Shown here: positions 12,930 through 24,765 of the stretch, piece by piece
How the letters are laid out: the number at the start of each line of letters is the position of its first letter
How positions within the stretch are numbered: the stretch's first letter is position 1
From: Monodelphis domestica
Taxonomy: Eukaryota; Chordata; Mammalia; Didelphimorphia; Didelphidae
Reading direction: 5' to 3'
Assembly: GCF_027887165.1 (NCBI RefSeq)
Contig: NC_077229.1
Coordinates: 203,260,822 to 203,324,821, forward strand
Length of the DNA: 64,000 bases
Made by a program: the position numbers and the translations under genes
The notes under the pieces: model-generated
What the model was told of the DNA's origin: nothing
Databases searched by the model: none
Seen by the model: the letters and a program-made list of their open reading frames with translations, nothing else

Positions 12930-14900
12930 TTCCCTCGTGGTATCAAAACTTCTATCCTGTCTCTATCTTCCTACCTTGTGGCTTCTCTCACCTCTGAGAG
13001 AGCCTACAGAACAGATATCTGCTTTGTTTTTACCACAGAATATGTTGTCATAAATATTTTGGTATCTATGGAAGCCAAGTGCCATTTAGAAGAAAATGCA
13101 TGGGAACAAAGTCATTACTTAGAATTACAAACTAATAGGATAGCCCAACCCTTACTAACAGATCATTCATTAGTGTTCTCTGTTTAGATTGACTTGCCCT
13201 AATCTGTGGAAAGTTTTACTCCTGATCTTCTCAGTAACAAAAAGTAGATATTTCCAGGTGGCTTTCAGGTAAACAGTCTAGTATGTGACCATGCAGTTAA
13301 CTGAAGCTAACTAGCACATAAGGGAATCAAAACATGACCTTGTCCTCATTAGTACCATGCTCTAATGGGCAAAACTTACCCACCCCATCAACATAAAGTC
13401 TACTCCTGATAATTCAAACTAGTGAGAGAAGAAACAAAGGTTCTATCAATCCAAAAGCCTCATGTTAACTATTAATCTCAAATATTTCCCCTGAAAATTG
13501 TTTCAGAGGTTGTTAGCAAGTAGCTAGTCTGATGGATTAAAATTTCACATTATCATCTTATCGTTAACCTTTCTCACCCTTTGGAAAAGGTGATAATAAA
13601 CAATGAAATTACTAGGATACCAATAACATTAAAAAAGGAGAGGAAACCAGGATGAATAAGCTACAAATATTGTAACCAACACTGCAACATTCACACATGC
13701 CTTCTAAGAGGCAAAGGTGAGGGAAGAAAGGAACAAGTTATGCTACTGCCTGAAGAAATTTATACAAGAAAAATTGAAAATTACTCCCTCCCTTCCTCTT
13801 ATATAAAGCTAGGCAGAGCCTTTGGTGACTTAAATAATCCAGTTAATTTGCCTCAGAAAGATTAGTTGGAATTTAAAAGACAATTAGTGAGAAATGGAAT
13901 TGTTCAACTAGTAGGGAAAATTTCTTTGATTAAGAATCACCCCTCTCATATGTCAGAAGAAAAAAGGGCATTAGATTTGTAATCACCACACATGAACCAC
14001 CAATTAGTGAAACATTCTCTTTTGAAGAAGTGGAACATGTGTTCCAATACTAGAAAAGCTCTTGTAAGACCAGAAATATTGTGCTTTATTATGGTAAAGA
14101 CAACACCTGGCAAGGAACAAAAAAAATTTGCTCTGAAAGAGAGATTTGATCTTGAACAAGTGAAATATATGTGGTTACCCATAGAAAGCAATGGCAGACT
14201 ATGGGGAAAGTCAACAGAGAACTGTAGAGTAGAAACAATGAAGAATCATGCCTAATACCACCTTCTGGGAACCTCAGAAATGTTAAGATTCATCAGAAAA
14301 ATTGCAGGAGGTCTTCGGATATGACCAATGAAGGAAACTACCCATTAATAACTGCATGTGATTGAATCTCAATATGAATCTTAGGAGAAGCATACTCATA
14401 GAAAGCTACTTTCCAAGGGTTCTGTTGCATATTCTCTTTTGTGCTTCCAAATATTCAATGTTTTCTTTAATTCTATAAAGTTTATGATGATGTTAGTACA
14501 TGGAACAGTGTCTGATGGTGATTTATCCAGATTTGGGGGTGGTAAAGATTATGAACTAGAAAAGAAGAATTCCCCAAGTGAATTTGGGGCCTTCAAGCTG
14601 TGGTGTTGTATGAAAGAAAAGTTTCAATAATAACCCCTACTGAGCAACTAAAAGTTGATGCTACTTGTTTGATTTCAAACTTCCTCTTAGGTTACTCAGT
14701 GAATAGAAGACAGGGCTTCAGGGTGAGGCTTTCTGGAAGGACAAAAGGAAGAGAATTAAATGGTGAACTTCAGTACTTGAAATTATATTAAGTGTAGCTT
14801 TGAAGTAAATATAGAATAATTACCCATATTTATGTTGTATATGGGGAAAGCTCAGTATTGTGTAAGATATGATACTAAAAGCTCCCAAGCTTGTCAACAG
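12930..14900 (+). pseudogene. Possible decayed retroviral internal region
   Basis: Downstream of the LTR lie several plus-strand frames that stay open for 60-85 codons with few stops: 12978-13187, and a frame from about 13662 to 13981 broken by one TAG near 13864. This is compatible with a decayed internal region of the same element, but I recognise no protease, reverse-transcriptase or zinc-knuckle motif. No matching 3' LTR is seen. It could equally be unassigned host DNA. Confidence 0.3.
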
Positions 14901-15361
14901 CACTTTCCTGAGAGTGATGGTATGGGACAGTTTGGCCCCAACATACTATTTCTTATGGTATCAGATAAACAATAGCTAATCAATACTGTTTTGTGTTGTT
15001 AAACTATTCCCATGAGGGATGATATAACCTATTTATCACATTCAATTACCCAAAAAAAGATTTCACATAAATAAAATATAATTTCTATCATTTCTGTGAC
15101 ATTAGTAATTTAGAAGAACAATATATAAAATATGCTAGGTAGAAACACATGGCTCAGAAAATATTTTCTGGCAATATTTATTCCTTTAAAAATGTTTTCT
15201 TCTGTGAGCATTTTTTATCATGATGAACCCTCAAATTAAACATATTCATTGAAATATGCAATTTTGGGAGTAAGCTAAAGGTAACATGAAGTAACATGAA
15301 TGGATTGAGACAGAAAATATGTGAACTAGGCTGGACATTACTGAAAAAGAGATCCATTCAG
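14901..15361. other. Unassigned A/T-rich sequence
   Basis: No repeat signature or exon is recognised. The tandem 'gtaacatgaa' pair near 15280 is the only local structure. Confidence 0.35.
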
Positions 15362-15440
15362 GAACAGCTAGGTGGTTCAGTAGATAGAAAGCCAGGACTA
15401 AAGATGGAAGGTAAAGGCTTTTTAAAAAAAGAAAATAGAA
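15362..15440 (+). mobile_element. Internally deleted marsupial SINE
   Basis: 'gaacagctaggtggttcagt' then 'agatagaaagccagg' is the tRNA-like 5' end of the SINE. It jumps directly to 'ggaaggtaaaggctttttaaaa', which is its 3' end. The middle (about 120 bp) is missing. Confidence 0.55.
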
Positions 15441-15449
15441 GTTAAGGGG

Positions 15450-15488
15450 AGATTAGATAGATAGACAGGTGGGAAGATAGGCAGAGAG

Positions 15489-15520
<32 letters not shown>

Positions 15521-15527
15521 AAAGAGA
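15450..15527. repeat. GATA/GAGA microsatellite
   Basis: It begins 'gatagatagacagg' and passes into (GA)n with AAAGAG variants, following the SINE tail. Confidence 0.85.
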
Positions 15528-15589
15528 TGCTTCATAATATTTCAAGATTTCCTTCTTTGAAATTCCATGCCATAAATGTCCAATATGTC

Positions 15590-15700
15590 TTCTTTTTTAA
15601 ATTTAGAATACTTTTCCATGATTACATGATTTATGATTTCCTTCCCCCTCACCTCCCCTCTCCTGGAGCAATGTCCAATAAGTCAAAAAATTATAAAATC
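15590..15700 (-). mobile_element. L1 3' UTR fragment, antisense
   Basis: 'taaatttagaatacttttcc' then 'atgattacatgat' is the reverse complement of the L1 3' end at 56045-56075 ('atgtaaccgtggaaaaatattctaaat'). A pyrimidine-rich stretch follows. Confidence 0.5.
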
Positions 15701-17289
15701 ACTATGGTTTTGTGTTAATTTAATAAGGAATAGCAATGAACCTCGTCAAAAAAAAATAAAGCAGTTATGCAAAGCTCTTCTTTGGCAGGTACTTAATTTT
15801 AGATCTTAATCATAGAAGAATATTTACAGGAAAAAAAAACTATTAGACACTAGGAGAGATACTCATATTTACTACTTTATCATACCAGAAAGTGTCATGT
15901 CCCAAAAGAACAAGTTAACTTGTTGAAGTAAAGAATACAAAAACACATAATATCTAAAATTCATTTCCACTTAGGAAAAAAGCAGAAATATTTTTCTCTA
16001 TGCCCACCTTCCATATCAGGGAGGTTTACAAAAACTGCATTAATAATCAATTAGAATCATAACCTACTTGGTTTTTCAATGACATTCCAAAAAACTGAGT
16101 AGACTCATTCTGGCAAAGAATATTAACGAGTTATAAAATTTCAAGATACACAGAACTCAGTACCTCTATTGTATTAAGTTGAAGAGAGGGCATTAAATCT
16201 GTCAGGCCTCAAAAGTATTCAATGGCTCCCTGGTGAGGAGAAAAAGTTAATGAACTCATTTATTTACTTGAGAGCAAAGCATAGCAGGTGCTTGTTCATC
16301 TTCACTTGCAAATTTCATCATTCATTTGACAGAGATAGTTCAAAATTGAAGCAACTGCAACTTAATGTGGGACATGTAGTAAGAGCCAAAAGAGGGAAGC
16401 AATAATATTAAGAGAAATGATTTGAAAATACATATAAAGACAAGTAAGATGCTGCTACTTTGTCATATCTATAAAGACTGAGATAGCACCAACCAGAGGG
16501 TATTTCTTTCATCATCATTCACATATTTGTAAATCTACAATAAAAGTTGTCATACTCCTTTACTTCTAACTTGCCCAACTTTACAATCATTGACTAGGAC
16601 TTCTGGGAATATCAGATTGAATAGTAGAGTTATGTCACCAGTGCCAAAATTTCTCTTTCATCCCAAGTCACTGATCCAGAAGCTATTTGGAAGTACTCAA
16701 CTCTTTTTTCCTGATCGGCAAATTTTGATGCCTTTTATTTAGTCAACGTATTTTTAAGGTTACCTAGTAGCTATAACAGTAACATTTTTCAAGGACATTT
16801 ATTTAATCCCAGAGCACTAGGTATCATGGGGTTTTAGCCAAAAGAACAACTGGACACTGGAATTACATTTGTATCATAGCTCTATGCTTGATTTTCTCAG
16901 CATATCCACTTAAATACTCAGTTGGATACAAAATAAAATTAGTAGGTGGAAAATATTACATTTGCATAGCTGGCAAAAATGCATTCAAAAAAGTATGTGG
17001 AAATATCTTTGAAACTATAGCCAAAGGGATTTTAAAAAGAGGACATTCAAAATCTGGCCACACCGAAAGCAGGTAAGTAAAGCTTTGTTAATTCAATCAA
17101 AAACAACATATGTAGATGCCCTGTGAAAATTGTAAACCAATGTGAATTATGATACAAGTGTGATCTGTCTCCTTGCTTAAGCTAAAAGACTCCTGGTTAA
17201 TAGTAAAGGTACCAAGGAAAAATTGGTTGTGATAAATATATGAGACTAAATAAAATGTAAGGGGTGTAAAATGTCCTGAAAACACCAGT
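15701..17289. other. Unassigned sequence
   Basis: I see no recognisable repeat or gene in about 1.6 kb. The 62-codon frame 16888-17076 has no domain signature. Confidence 0.35.
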
Positions 17290-18055
17290 TGTAATCTGCT
17301 GTTGTCAGCCTAATCCCCACACACTCTGTAATTAGAAACACATTTTGCAGACTGATAGGCTGGAAATGGGGAGCAAGCACACTTGTACCTTTTTATTTTT
17401 CCAAGCCTTCTCTAGATCATTCATATGTGACCTCTTCATTTCCATTGCTTCTTTCTTCTTTTGTCTTTAAACACACACACACAGCCCACCATCACCACCA
17501 TTACCATCACCTTCCCCATCATTAATAAAACAATTTAAAACTACTCTTTTGACAACTTCCAAACAATAAGCTTTCCAGTTTATTTAGGGAGGAGAGAAAA
17601 AAATCAATACATAGCTCTATCCTGCTGGAACCATTTTAAATACATCTCTAGTCTTTCCCTCCCAGATCCCTTTGACAAACTCGTCTCCCCTCCCCTCCCC
17701 TTTTTAAGCATTAAACTACTTCTCGACTTCCTTTACAACAGTGGGAATACTTCCCGTATGGGTGTCAGGATCTCTCACAGGGGTCAGGGGGTGCCCTGCA
17801 GAGGAAATGACAAGCTGTGAAATGTAAAAGAACAATTCCTTCCACATGTTTCTTTGCTCCAGGAGCAGTAAGGGGCTGTCAGCTAGCATCACTCTGGGAC
17901 AGGCCAGGACTTCGCATAGCAGTGCTGTCAAAACTAATTTACAATTAAAGCCCCACACAACTGTTTCAAGCTTTTCAAATCCAGCAAGTTCTAGGGATGA
18001 CTTAGACATCCTGATAGACACACAAGATGTGAAAAACTGTTGTTATTAAGTATGA
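17290..18055. other. Complex unique stretch, candidate conserved non-coding element
   Basis: It is less A/T-rich than its surroundings and free of repeat signatures apart from a short CA run. It contains 'cctaatcccc' near 17310 (OTX/PITX-type TAATCC core) and 'ctgtaattag' (homeodomain-type). A 101-codon minus frame (17716-18021) overlaps a 67-codon plus frame (17846-18049); neither has a recognisable domain. Regulatory function is an inference only. Confidence 0.25.
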
Positions 18056-18289
18056 AAGGTGGTGAGAAACCTCACAAAGAGAATCCAAACTTTAAAAAGG
18101 TTCTCAGCTCTCCTTTGAGAAGCCACTTTTTTTTCCTAAATCCATTGACATGAAAGCACTCCAATGAACATCAGCCTAGTACATTCCCATTAAAGCACTA
18201 ATTTTGCAAGTCTAATATTTTAGCTGCTATGTTCCAAAAAATAAAATAAAATAGAAGGTACAAAGTTCAATTGATTTTTCAGAAAAAAG

Positions 18290-19425
18290 AAAAAAATCAT
18301 ATTTCTATGGTCTTGTGGTCTGATTGATAAGTCAATCAACATACTAGGTACATACTGTGATTGAGGCACATATTAATTGGGCTGTGAAGATGTGGATATT
18401 CTCTCCAATGATGCAAATTGAAACATATCTACAACTTGTCATCATGTGGAACATGCATGCACATCTTCTAAGTCCTCCACAGGGACTCTACCCAAAGGGC
18501 TAATGGCCTTCCTCTTGATCTTTTGACACTGAATAGGTATCAGAGTAGCATAAAGGTTGTTCCACAATTATCCTCCACCACATGGCAATTCCTTCACCTT
18601 TTGTGGTTATGGATTTCTGTGATGATATCTGTTATGGCATTTCTTGCATGTAATTTTTCATTGATAACATGCTGAAGTGTATTACATATACTAGAAAACT
18701 CTTTAATGTTGAATAGAAGATTTTCCATTTTTATTCCTTGGAGGCTTTGATATTCCAGGATTCACAGCTATGTATAGGATCACCAGAGGACTAGTAAAGG
18801 AACTGTGGCATCATGAGAAAACTATGAAAATTTATTTATGAGAGAAGTTTAGGATCAGTAAACTGATAGGCAGTTTCTTAAAACGGATTCTAGCCTGTTC
18901 TTTTCATCTTATTCAGTTCTGAGCAAAGTTCTTTGTTCCTTATATATCTGCTTAAAATATAATGAACTGTCTCTGTGAATTGTTCATCCAAAGGCCTATC
19001 ACAATCAATTGTCACTATTCATCCATGTAGATTCTCTTTGGAGGTCTTGCCAAATTCTTTTGAAGGATTTTGAATTCAATTACAGAAACTGCAAATAGTC
19101 CTGAATTTTATAGAAGCAATACAATGTCATCCACAAACAGGAAAACTTGGAAGATAAAATACTCATCCACTTGGATTTCAGCCTTTATGTCATTCACAAT
19201 ACTGGCAAATGGTTATAGTAAAAAATAATTTTGTCAGCTTTATATTAATAATCTGAAGGTTTTCAACAAAGTTCAACAAATTCATCTCTTCAATCCTTCT
19301 ATCAAGGACTTTTATATGGTCTTAACATATACCTGAGAGACACTTTTGGCCTACTGGATAAAGTACATTATAATTAACAAAAAGTAAATATTTTGAGATG
19401 ATATATTCTCCTTAACTTTCAGTCA
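18290..19425 (-). mobile_element. RTE-type non-LTR retrotransposon relic, antisense
   Basis: Read on the minus strand, near 19150-19120 it encodes 'FLFVDDIVLL', which fits the RT catalytic block (usually F-A-D-D). The order of blocks after it, including an 'ILYIAVNPG'-like stretch near 18770 where RTE elements have 'LLYGCE.W', fits the post-RT part of an RTE ORF2. It is full of stops. The short 3' tail expected of RTE is not clear. Confidence 0.55.
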
Positions 19426-19604
19426 TGTGATTGTAGAGTTGTTGTCTGATTTAAAGTACCAACTGCAAAAGGCTGGCTATTCCTACCATTTAACAGATAC
19501 TCTTGCTAATTATTTAAATTTTTCAGTTTTAATTTCCTATAGAAATATTTTATCTCCCTGTTCCATTCTTATGTTTGTAACATGCTTTCTCCATGCCTTT
19601 GCAA

Positions 19605-19790
19605 TGTTTTTTGTTGTTCAGTCATTCAGGTGTGTCTGACTTATCATTTGAGGTTTCTTGGCAAAGAAGATACTACAGTGTTTGTCATTTCTTCTCTAGC
19701 TCATTTTTATAGAAAAGGATTTGAGGGTTTAAGTGACTTGCCCAAGGTCACACATATTCTAAGGCCATATTTTAATTTTCTGCTTTTAGT
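19605..19790 (-). mobile_element. MAR1-type SINE, antisense
   Basis: 'ttgttgttcagtcattcagg', 'gtttcttggcaaagaagata' and 'aagtgacttgcccaaggtcac' occur in the antisense order of MAR1. The promoter end is lost near 19790. Confidence 0.75.
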
Positions 19791-19845
19791 AAATCCAGCA
19801 CTGTATCTGACACATAGTAGTTGCTCAATAGATGCTTGTTGTTGT
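19791..19845 (+). mobile_element. L2 3' terminus
   Basis: 'cagcactgtatctgacacat' followed by 'agtagttgctcaatagatgcttg' is the last 50 bp of L2. It directly abuts the antisense SINE, so the SINE may have inserted into this L2. Confidence 0.6.
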
Positions 19846-21485
19846 TAAGATGAAAAAATTATGAAGTCAGTGGTTAACAACTTTCAATTGCCTTTTTTTT
19901 TTGGTAGTCACAATAGCTGTCATTTTTTTCAGTGTCTGTGAATATCTGTTATTTTAGATGCAATAATTGATCCTTCAATGCCCTAAAAAATGTGTTCTCC
20001 AGCATGAACCTCCTTTGTGTATCTAGCTATTCATCTGTTGTTTGTTTGTTTGTTTTTACTTTAGTACAACTTCCCTTTCCTCATAGAGTGAATGTTGTTG
20101 GGCTTTTTTTCAGTCCAAACATGGCGGTTCCAGTTGTATTGATGGTAAAAATAATGTTTTCAAAATCTCAATCTATCTGTTTTATCTATATTTTGTCCTT
20201 CTAGCTTTACCCTTTAAAGTTCTCTTAATTAGCTTAATTGGGTTTTAAAATAAGCTTTCAACAAACTTAAAAAAAAACCCAACAAACTTGGGCTCATTAA
20301 AAAAAGGAGAAAAGGTTTAATCATTTGGTGGTTGTAGTAAGACAAAGATGACTCTAAAATATTTGGATTTACTCCTGTGTTCAAGGTACCTTAGCAAAAT
20401 AAAGGCATTTCTAAAATTGCAGGTAATTAGCTTTTTATGCGAATTAATCCCTTTGAAACTTACTGTGGTTCCCTGAGGCTCAGTTTTGCAGTCAGATAAG
20501 AGACTCAGATACCCCCCTAAAGTCAGAATAAAAAAAAAGGGAGGGGAGGAGTAGGGGAAGGCAGGGATTGTGCTAAAAAAATGACACACTTAAGAATCTG
20601 ATAGTGTACCAACATTTCACAAATCTTGCATCAAAAGGGTCAATTTTGATCATTTAAATGATTCAACATTCTTTAAAACTGTCCTGAGACTAGATTGGAG
20701 ATATTTTTTAAATGCCTTGTCAATGTCCATCCATCTCTCTATTGGATAGAGGTTATATTTGTGTTTTAGGAATATCTATTATAGTGATATCAGAATCTCT
20801 ACTATCTAATGCAATCACAAATATAAATAACTACACTTTCACAGCAAAAAAAAAATCTTTCTTTCAATACAATCCTACCAAAAGTATCCAACTCATATAT
20901 GGAGAAATAATTCCTGTTGCTTAAAAAGTATTTCTGTTGACTTTAAAATAATGCTATATCTGACTAAAGGATCAGATTCCCCAGAACTCCTGGTACTATC
21001 AGACCTAACAAATATATAGTGGAGTCTCCTGGCAGAATTTTGTTTGTTCATGCCTTTCTAATTTTCCTACCCAAATGTTGAGATCCTGGTTTTTACCAAT
21101 GTCTAAATGAGGTAGAAGACGATGAAGAAAGTTTTAAAGAGGCTTAGAAAATAAAAAGGGTAATAATAGCATGTCTTATCATTTATAAAGTTTTTAAAAA
21201 CCATAAAAAAATTAGAAAGGACCTACTGTGACCAGAGCATCATGCTAGATATAGGTACCAGTCTATCACTTATATTAGAGAGAGTAGATACAGATACACA
21301 CTTCTCACATACAAAAATATATTAATGCATCATAGAGTTATATAACAAGACGCTGTAGGAGATCTGAGACAGAAAGTTGTTACCAACCAGACATGGTCAG
21401 CAATTGATTTACCATGGCAGTTGTGCTTTTGAAGATGGAAAGTTTGAAGGAAAGGTATCCCAGACATAGGAAGAATAAAGCAAAG
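19846..21485. other. Unassigned sequence
   Basis: No gene is recognised. It includes a short (GTTT)n run near 20040. Short open frames at 19992-20204, 20317-20589 and 20712-20924 show no domain. Part of 19900-20220 could belong to the upstream RTE relic, but I cannot align it with confidence. Confidence 0.35.
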
Positions 21486-21490
21486 GCAGA

Positions 21491-21514
21491 GAAGAGAGAG
21501 AGAGAGAGAGAGAG
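21491..21514. repeat. (GA)n microsatellite
   Basis: About 12 GA units next to the antisense L2. Confidence 0.9.
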
Positions 21515-21537
21515 TAGGGATAGATCAGAAGGGACAG

Positions 21538-21790
21538 AAAAATCCAATAAGCAACAAATATTTATTAAAGCACTTACCATGTACCGGGAACTGAGCAAAG
21601 CAATAAAAGGTTCATACAAGTAAAAAGACAGCCTCTGCTCTCAAGGAGAGCATTATAATTGGGGGGGGGGGGAGGGGGAACAATACATAAAGTGAACTGA
21701 AAAAGGGAAGGTAAAAGTGGGAGTATTCAGAAGAAGGTACCATCATAGGATCATAGTGGTCATGTCTGGAAAAACAGAAATATAGCCAGG
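21538..21790 (-). mobile_element. L2 3' region, antisense
   Basis: 'caaatatttattaaagcact' then 'taccatgtaccgggaactgagcaaagc' and 'cctctgctctcaaggagagcattata' match the reverse complement of the L2 tail. A G-rich run (21661-21673) sits where L2 has the 'tctcccccactag' block in antisense. Confidence 0.65.
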
Positions 21791-22094
21791 AATGGAATGA
21801 AACATGCTTGGTCAGGAGGCCCCTGGAAGAAAATCACCACTGGAAGAAGGGAATAAGAATGGTGAAATCCAGAGTGAAAAGACCCTAGATATTGAAAAGA
21901 GTCACAGGGAAATAAGGCAACTGGATCATGGTGATGACATCCAGAAAATCAGAAACACAAACAAGAGTGAAATAAAGTATAACTAGCTTATAGCTGAAGG
22001 AATAAAGGAGAATAATATGAGATAAGCTTTAGAAGGAAGGGGATGACTGCATTTCATGGAGAGGCTTAAATGGCCAAGAGAAGAATGTCATAAT

Positions 22095-22250
22095 TTTTTA
22101 AGTAATAATTTTTAAATATTTACTTTCTGTCCTAGTAATAACTCTAGGACAGAAGGGCAAGGGCTAGGCAAATAGAGTTAAGTGATTTGCTCAGGGTCAC
22201 ACAGCTAGGATCTGTGTTAGGTCAGATTTGAACCAAGGTCTTCCTGACTG
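22095..22250 (-). mobile_element. tRNA-like marsupial SINE, antisense
   Basis: Reading left to right: 'tactttctgtcctag' (tail), 'gacagaagggcaagggctagg', 'agtgatttgctcagggtcac', then 'aaccaaggtcttcctgact'. This is the reverse of the SINE that also occurs at 27289 and 46464. Confidence 0.75.
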
Positions 22251-22564
22251 TTACTGAAATTTTTGTAACAACAAAAACCAGATCTATTCATTAGAAATAT
22301 TATCCTGGAAGCAATATGAGTATAAATTAGCCAGAGAATGTGGGATAAAGGAGAGAAATAGTGAAGGTAGAAAGACCTAAAAGAAAATTACAATGATCAG
22401 TCAAATGAGAATATTCCAAAGAGGAGGACAAATTCTATATCTCTATTTGTGAGAGAAAAAAATATATAAATTAAAGTAATAATCAAAAATAGAGTAAGGA
22501 AGGAAGCAATCACAAATAATCTCTCATTACCACTGAAACACAGAAGTAAATCATCAGTATTAGG

Positions 22565-22790
22565 TAGCTAGGTTGGACAATAGATAAAACGCGGGGCATG
22601 GAATCAGGAAGGCCTGAGTTCAGGAATCTAGCCTCATTAACTTCTCAGGAAATCACATTCAATCTTATCAGTTATAAAATGGAGATAATAATAGAACTTA
22701 GCTCCCAAATGTCTTGTGGGGACCAAAAGAAACAATATCTACAAAGCACTTTGGCTAATACCTGGCAGGAAGTAGGTATTTAATAACTGA
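22565..22790 (+). mobile_element. MIR/Ther1-type SINE
   Basis: 'gcatggaatcaggaaggcct' (tRNA-like box region), 'tcagttataaaatggagataataat', 'acaaagcactttggctaata' and 'ggcaggaagtaggtatttaataa' follow the MIR order. Confidence 0.75.
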
Positions 22791-22799
22791 TTATCCTTT

Positions 22800-22970
22800 G
22801 GTAGGAGCCCTTATTGTCCCTCTTTCATAGTTAAGGAAACTAAGGCAAACAGGGTTAAGTGACTTGACTAGGATTCCAAAGCTGGTAAATATCATAGGCC
22901 AAATTTTAACTTGGGTCTTCATTATTCTAAGTTAAGCACTATTCACTGTGTCACTGCTGCTTCATAAGGA
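22800..22970 (-). mobile_element. MIR-type SINE, antisense
   Basis: 'tttcatagttaaggaaacta', 'aggcaaacagggttaagtgacttg' and 'cactattcactgtgtcactgctgc' are the antisense order of MIR. It lies tail-to-tail with the plus-strand MIR just upstream. Confidence 0.7.
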
Positions 22971-22974
22971 GAGG

Positions 22975-23031
22975 AGAGACAGAGAGACAGAGACAGAGAC
23001 AGAGACAGAGACAGAGACAGAGAGAGATGGT
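22975..23031. repeat. (GA)n / (AGAGAC)n microsatellite
   Basis: It starts 'gagaggagagacagagag' and settles into AGAGAC hexamers before returning to GA. Confidence 0.9.
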
Positions 23032-23154
23032 TACTAGATCAATAGAGTTGGTGGGGAGATAGAAATCAGACCTATGATTTCTTTGATAGAGAGCTCTTGG
23101 GAGGAAAATATCTCCTCCTCTAAGTAATTTGTAATCTCAGAATAGCCTAGAGCA

Positions 23155-23265
23155 CTGAAAGGTCAAATTGTCTTATCCAATCTATATTGTCAGAGCCAAA
23201 CCATGGACTCTGGTCTTACCTTGAATGTCAGTTGTCTTTAGACCATATCACATTGCCTATTAGTG
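23155..23265 (-). mobile_element. MIR fragment, antisense (probable)
   Basis: 'gactctggtcttaccttgaa ... gtctttagaccatatcacattgcc' resembles the antisense MIR box region ('gactccaggtccagtgctctttccactataccacattgcc'). Confidence 0.4.
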
Positions 23266-24765
23266 AGAGCAGCATCTCAAAAGTATAAAATCCCAAATTA
23301 TGACATGGATTCACACTGATTTATTATTAATCTAAAATTTCATGAAGATATTTTAAAAACACTTTATATTATAAGATATTATTTTATACATGAGAACATT
23401 TTAAACTATATTGATTGTTTTAGAAAGAAAAGCCATGTTAAAAGAACCAAGAATACCCCTCTATACTAAATTCCACAATAACCTTTGCTGAAGATAGTGT
23501 GATATGTACAAATTCAATCTGCATCTAGTCTACTCTTTCAAATATTTGTATAAATTACTCCTAAAAACAAAGGAGAAAAATTCACTAGCCTACCGTTACT
23601 GAACTTTCCTTCTTCAATGTGAACTAGTTTGTAAATCACAGATAATCCAATAAATTAATTCAACAACCTTTACTTCTGGCCCACCATAAGTTGTTGTTGG
23701 CCCCAAGGCACAGAGTGATTTGTAAGACTGATTTGCCTACAGTAATTTGGCCATTTAAAGCATTAAGCATGGGTTTTATCCCCTTGAGGTATAGATATGA
23801 ACCTTCATGTTAGTCTATCCTAGCATGGAGTGGTTCTGTGACATACAAGGGAGTGTTAACAAGTCTCTCAACCAGGGCCAGTTTACAGCAGATCATAAAC
23901 ACATTTCTCTGTTGGAAATGTTGCAACCATGATCTATACCATGTGACCACCACTTCCCTAAGGTTCATTCCTTTAATTGTAAATAGCCAGAAAGTCATCA
24001 AGCCAGTGTTTAATAAACTTTTAATTTGAAATGGATTACCACATGTTGTGTTTGTTTACCCATTATTAAATCTCTTAGCAACATATCAGTGGCAGAAACA
24101 GCATACTGTATCACCATTCTGATATATTAGAAAACAAACCCATGGGGGATATTAGCAGCTAATAGTATATTTTGGAAGCCTCCTAGAAAAATAAATAAAT
24201 GTAAGCAACGTGGCAAATAAATGTATTATAGGGATTTGGGGAGGAGGGGCATAGGGGATCTATACAAAAAAGGCACTGAGGCTGCCCCTGCAGTATTAGG
24301 ATATGAGGCTTATATCAGTTTCCTTTGGAGAATTGAGCTCAAAGCAGAACATAAGTAATAGCTTTCTCCTTTCCTAAAGAGTATTGCTAGTTAATAAAAT
24401 GTGTTTTCCCTCACTGTATACAAAGAGTTTATTGGCAAAAGACTAAGATTTCTTGTTCTGTGTATCATCTCCTGACCCAAATCATAGATATATTGAGAGC
24501 CGCATTCCAAGTGCTGGTAAAATTACAAAGGATGGATAATGGGTATATTGAAAGTGTTTCACTTTTCAAAGAGGGAAAATGATAACAAAAAAGTTACCTA
24601 TATGAAAATAACCTCAGTGGAACATGCTTCCAGTTTAACAAATTTGTCAAATCCATCTCAAAAAAACTTGGGATAAATGTCACTGATATTAAAATTCTAC
24701 TAATATTGACACCAAACTTACTCTATTTGACCACCTTCTGTTACAAGGGAATCACTTTAAAAGAC
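23266..24765. other. Unassigned sequence
   Basis: I see no confident repeat or gene. Overlapping frames on both strands at 23810-24029 (about 63 codons each) have no recognisable domain. The stretch 'taataaacttttaatttgaaatgg' near 24010 looks like a polyadenylation signal without context. Confidence 0.35.

Noticed and set aside
17716..18049. Overlapping 101-codon minus and 67-codon plus frames
   Set aside because: No domain, no splice signals and frames on both strands; kept only as part of a possible conserved non-coding stretch.
22565..22970. Two SINEs in opposite orientation as a possible hairpin RNA gene
   Set aside because: Head-to-head diverged SINEs are common; the arms are too different to suggest selection.
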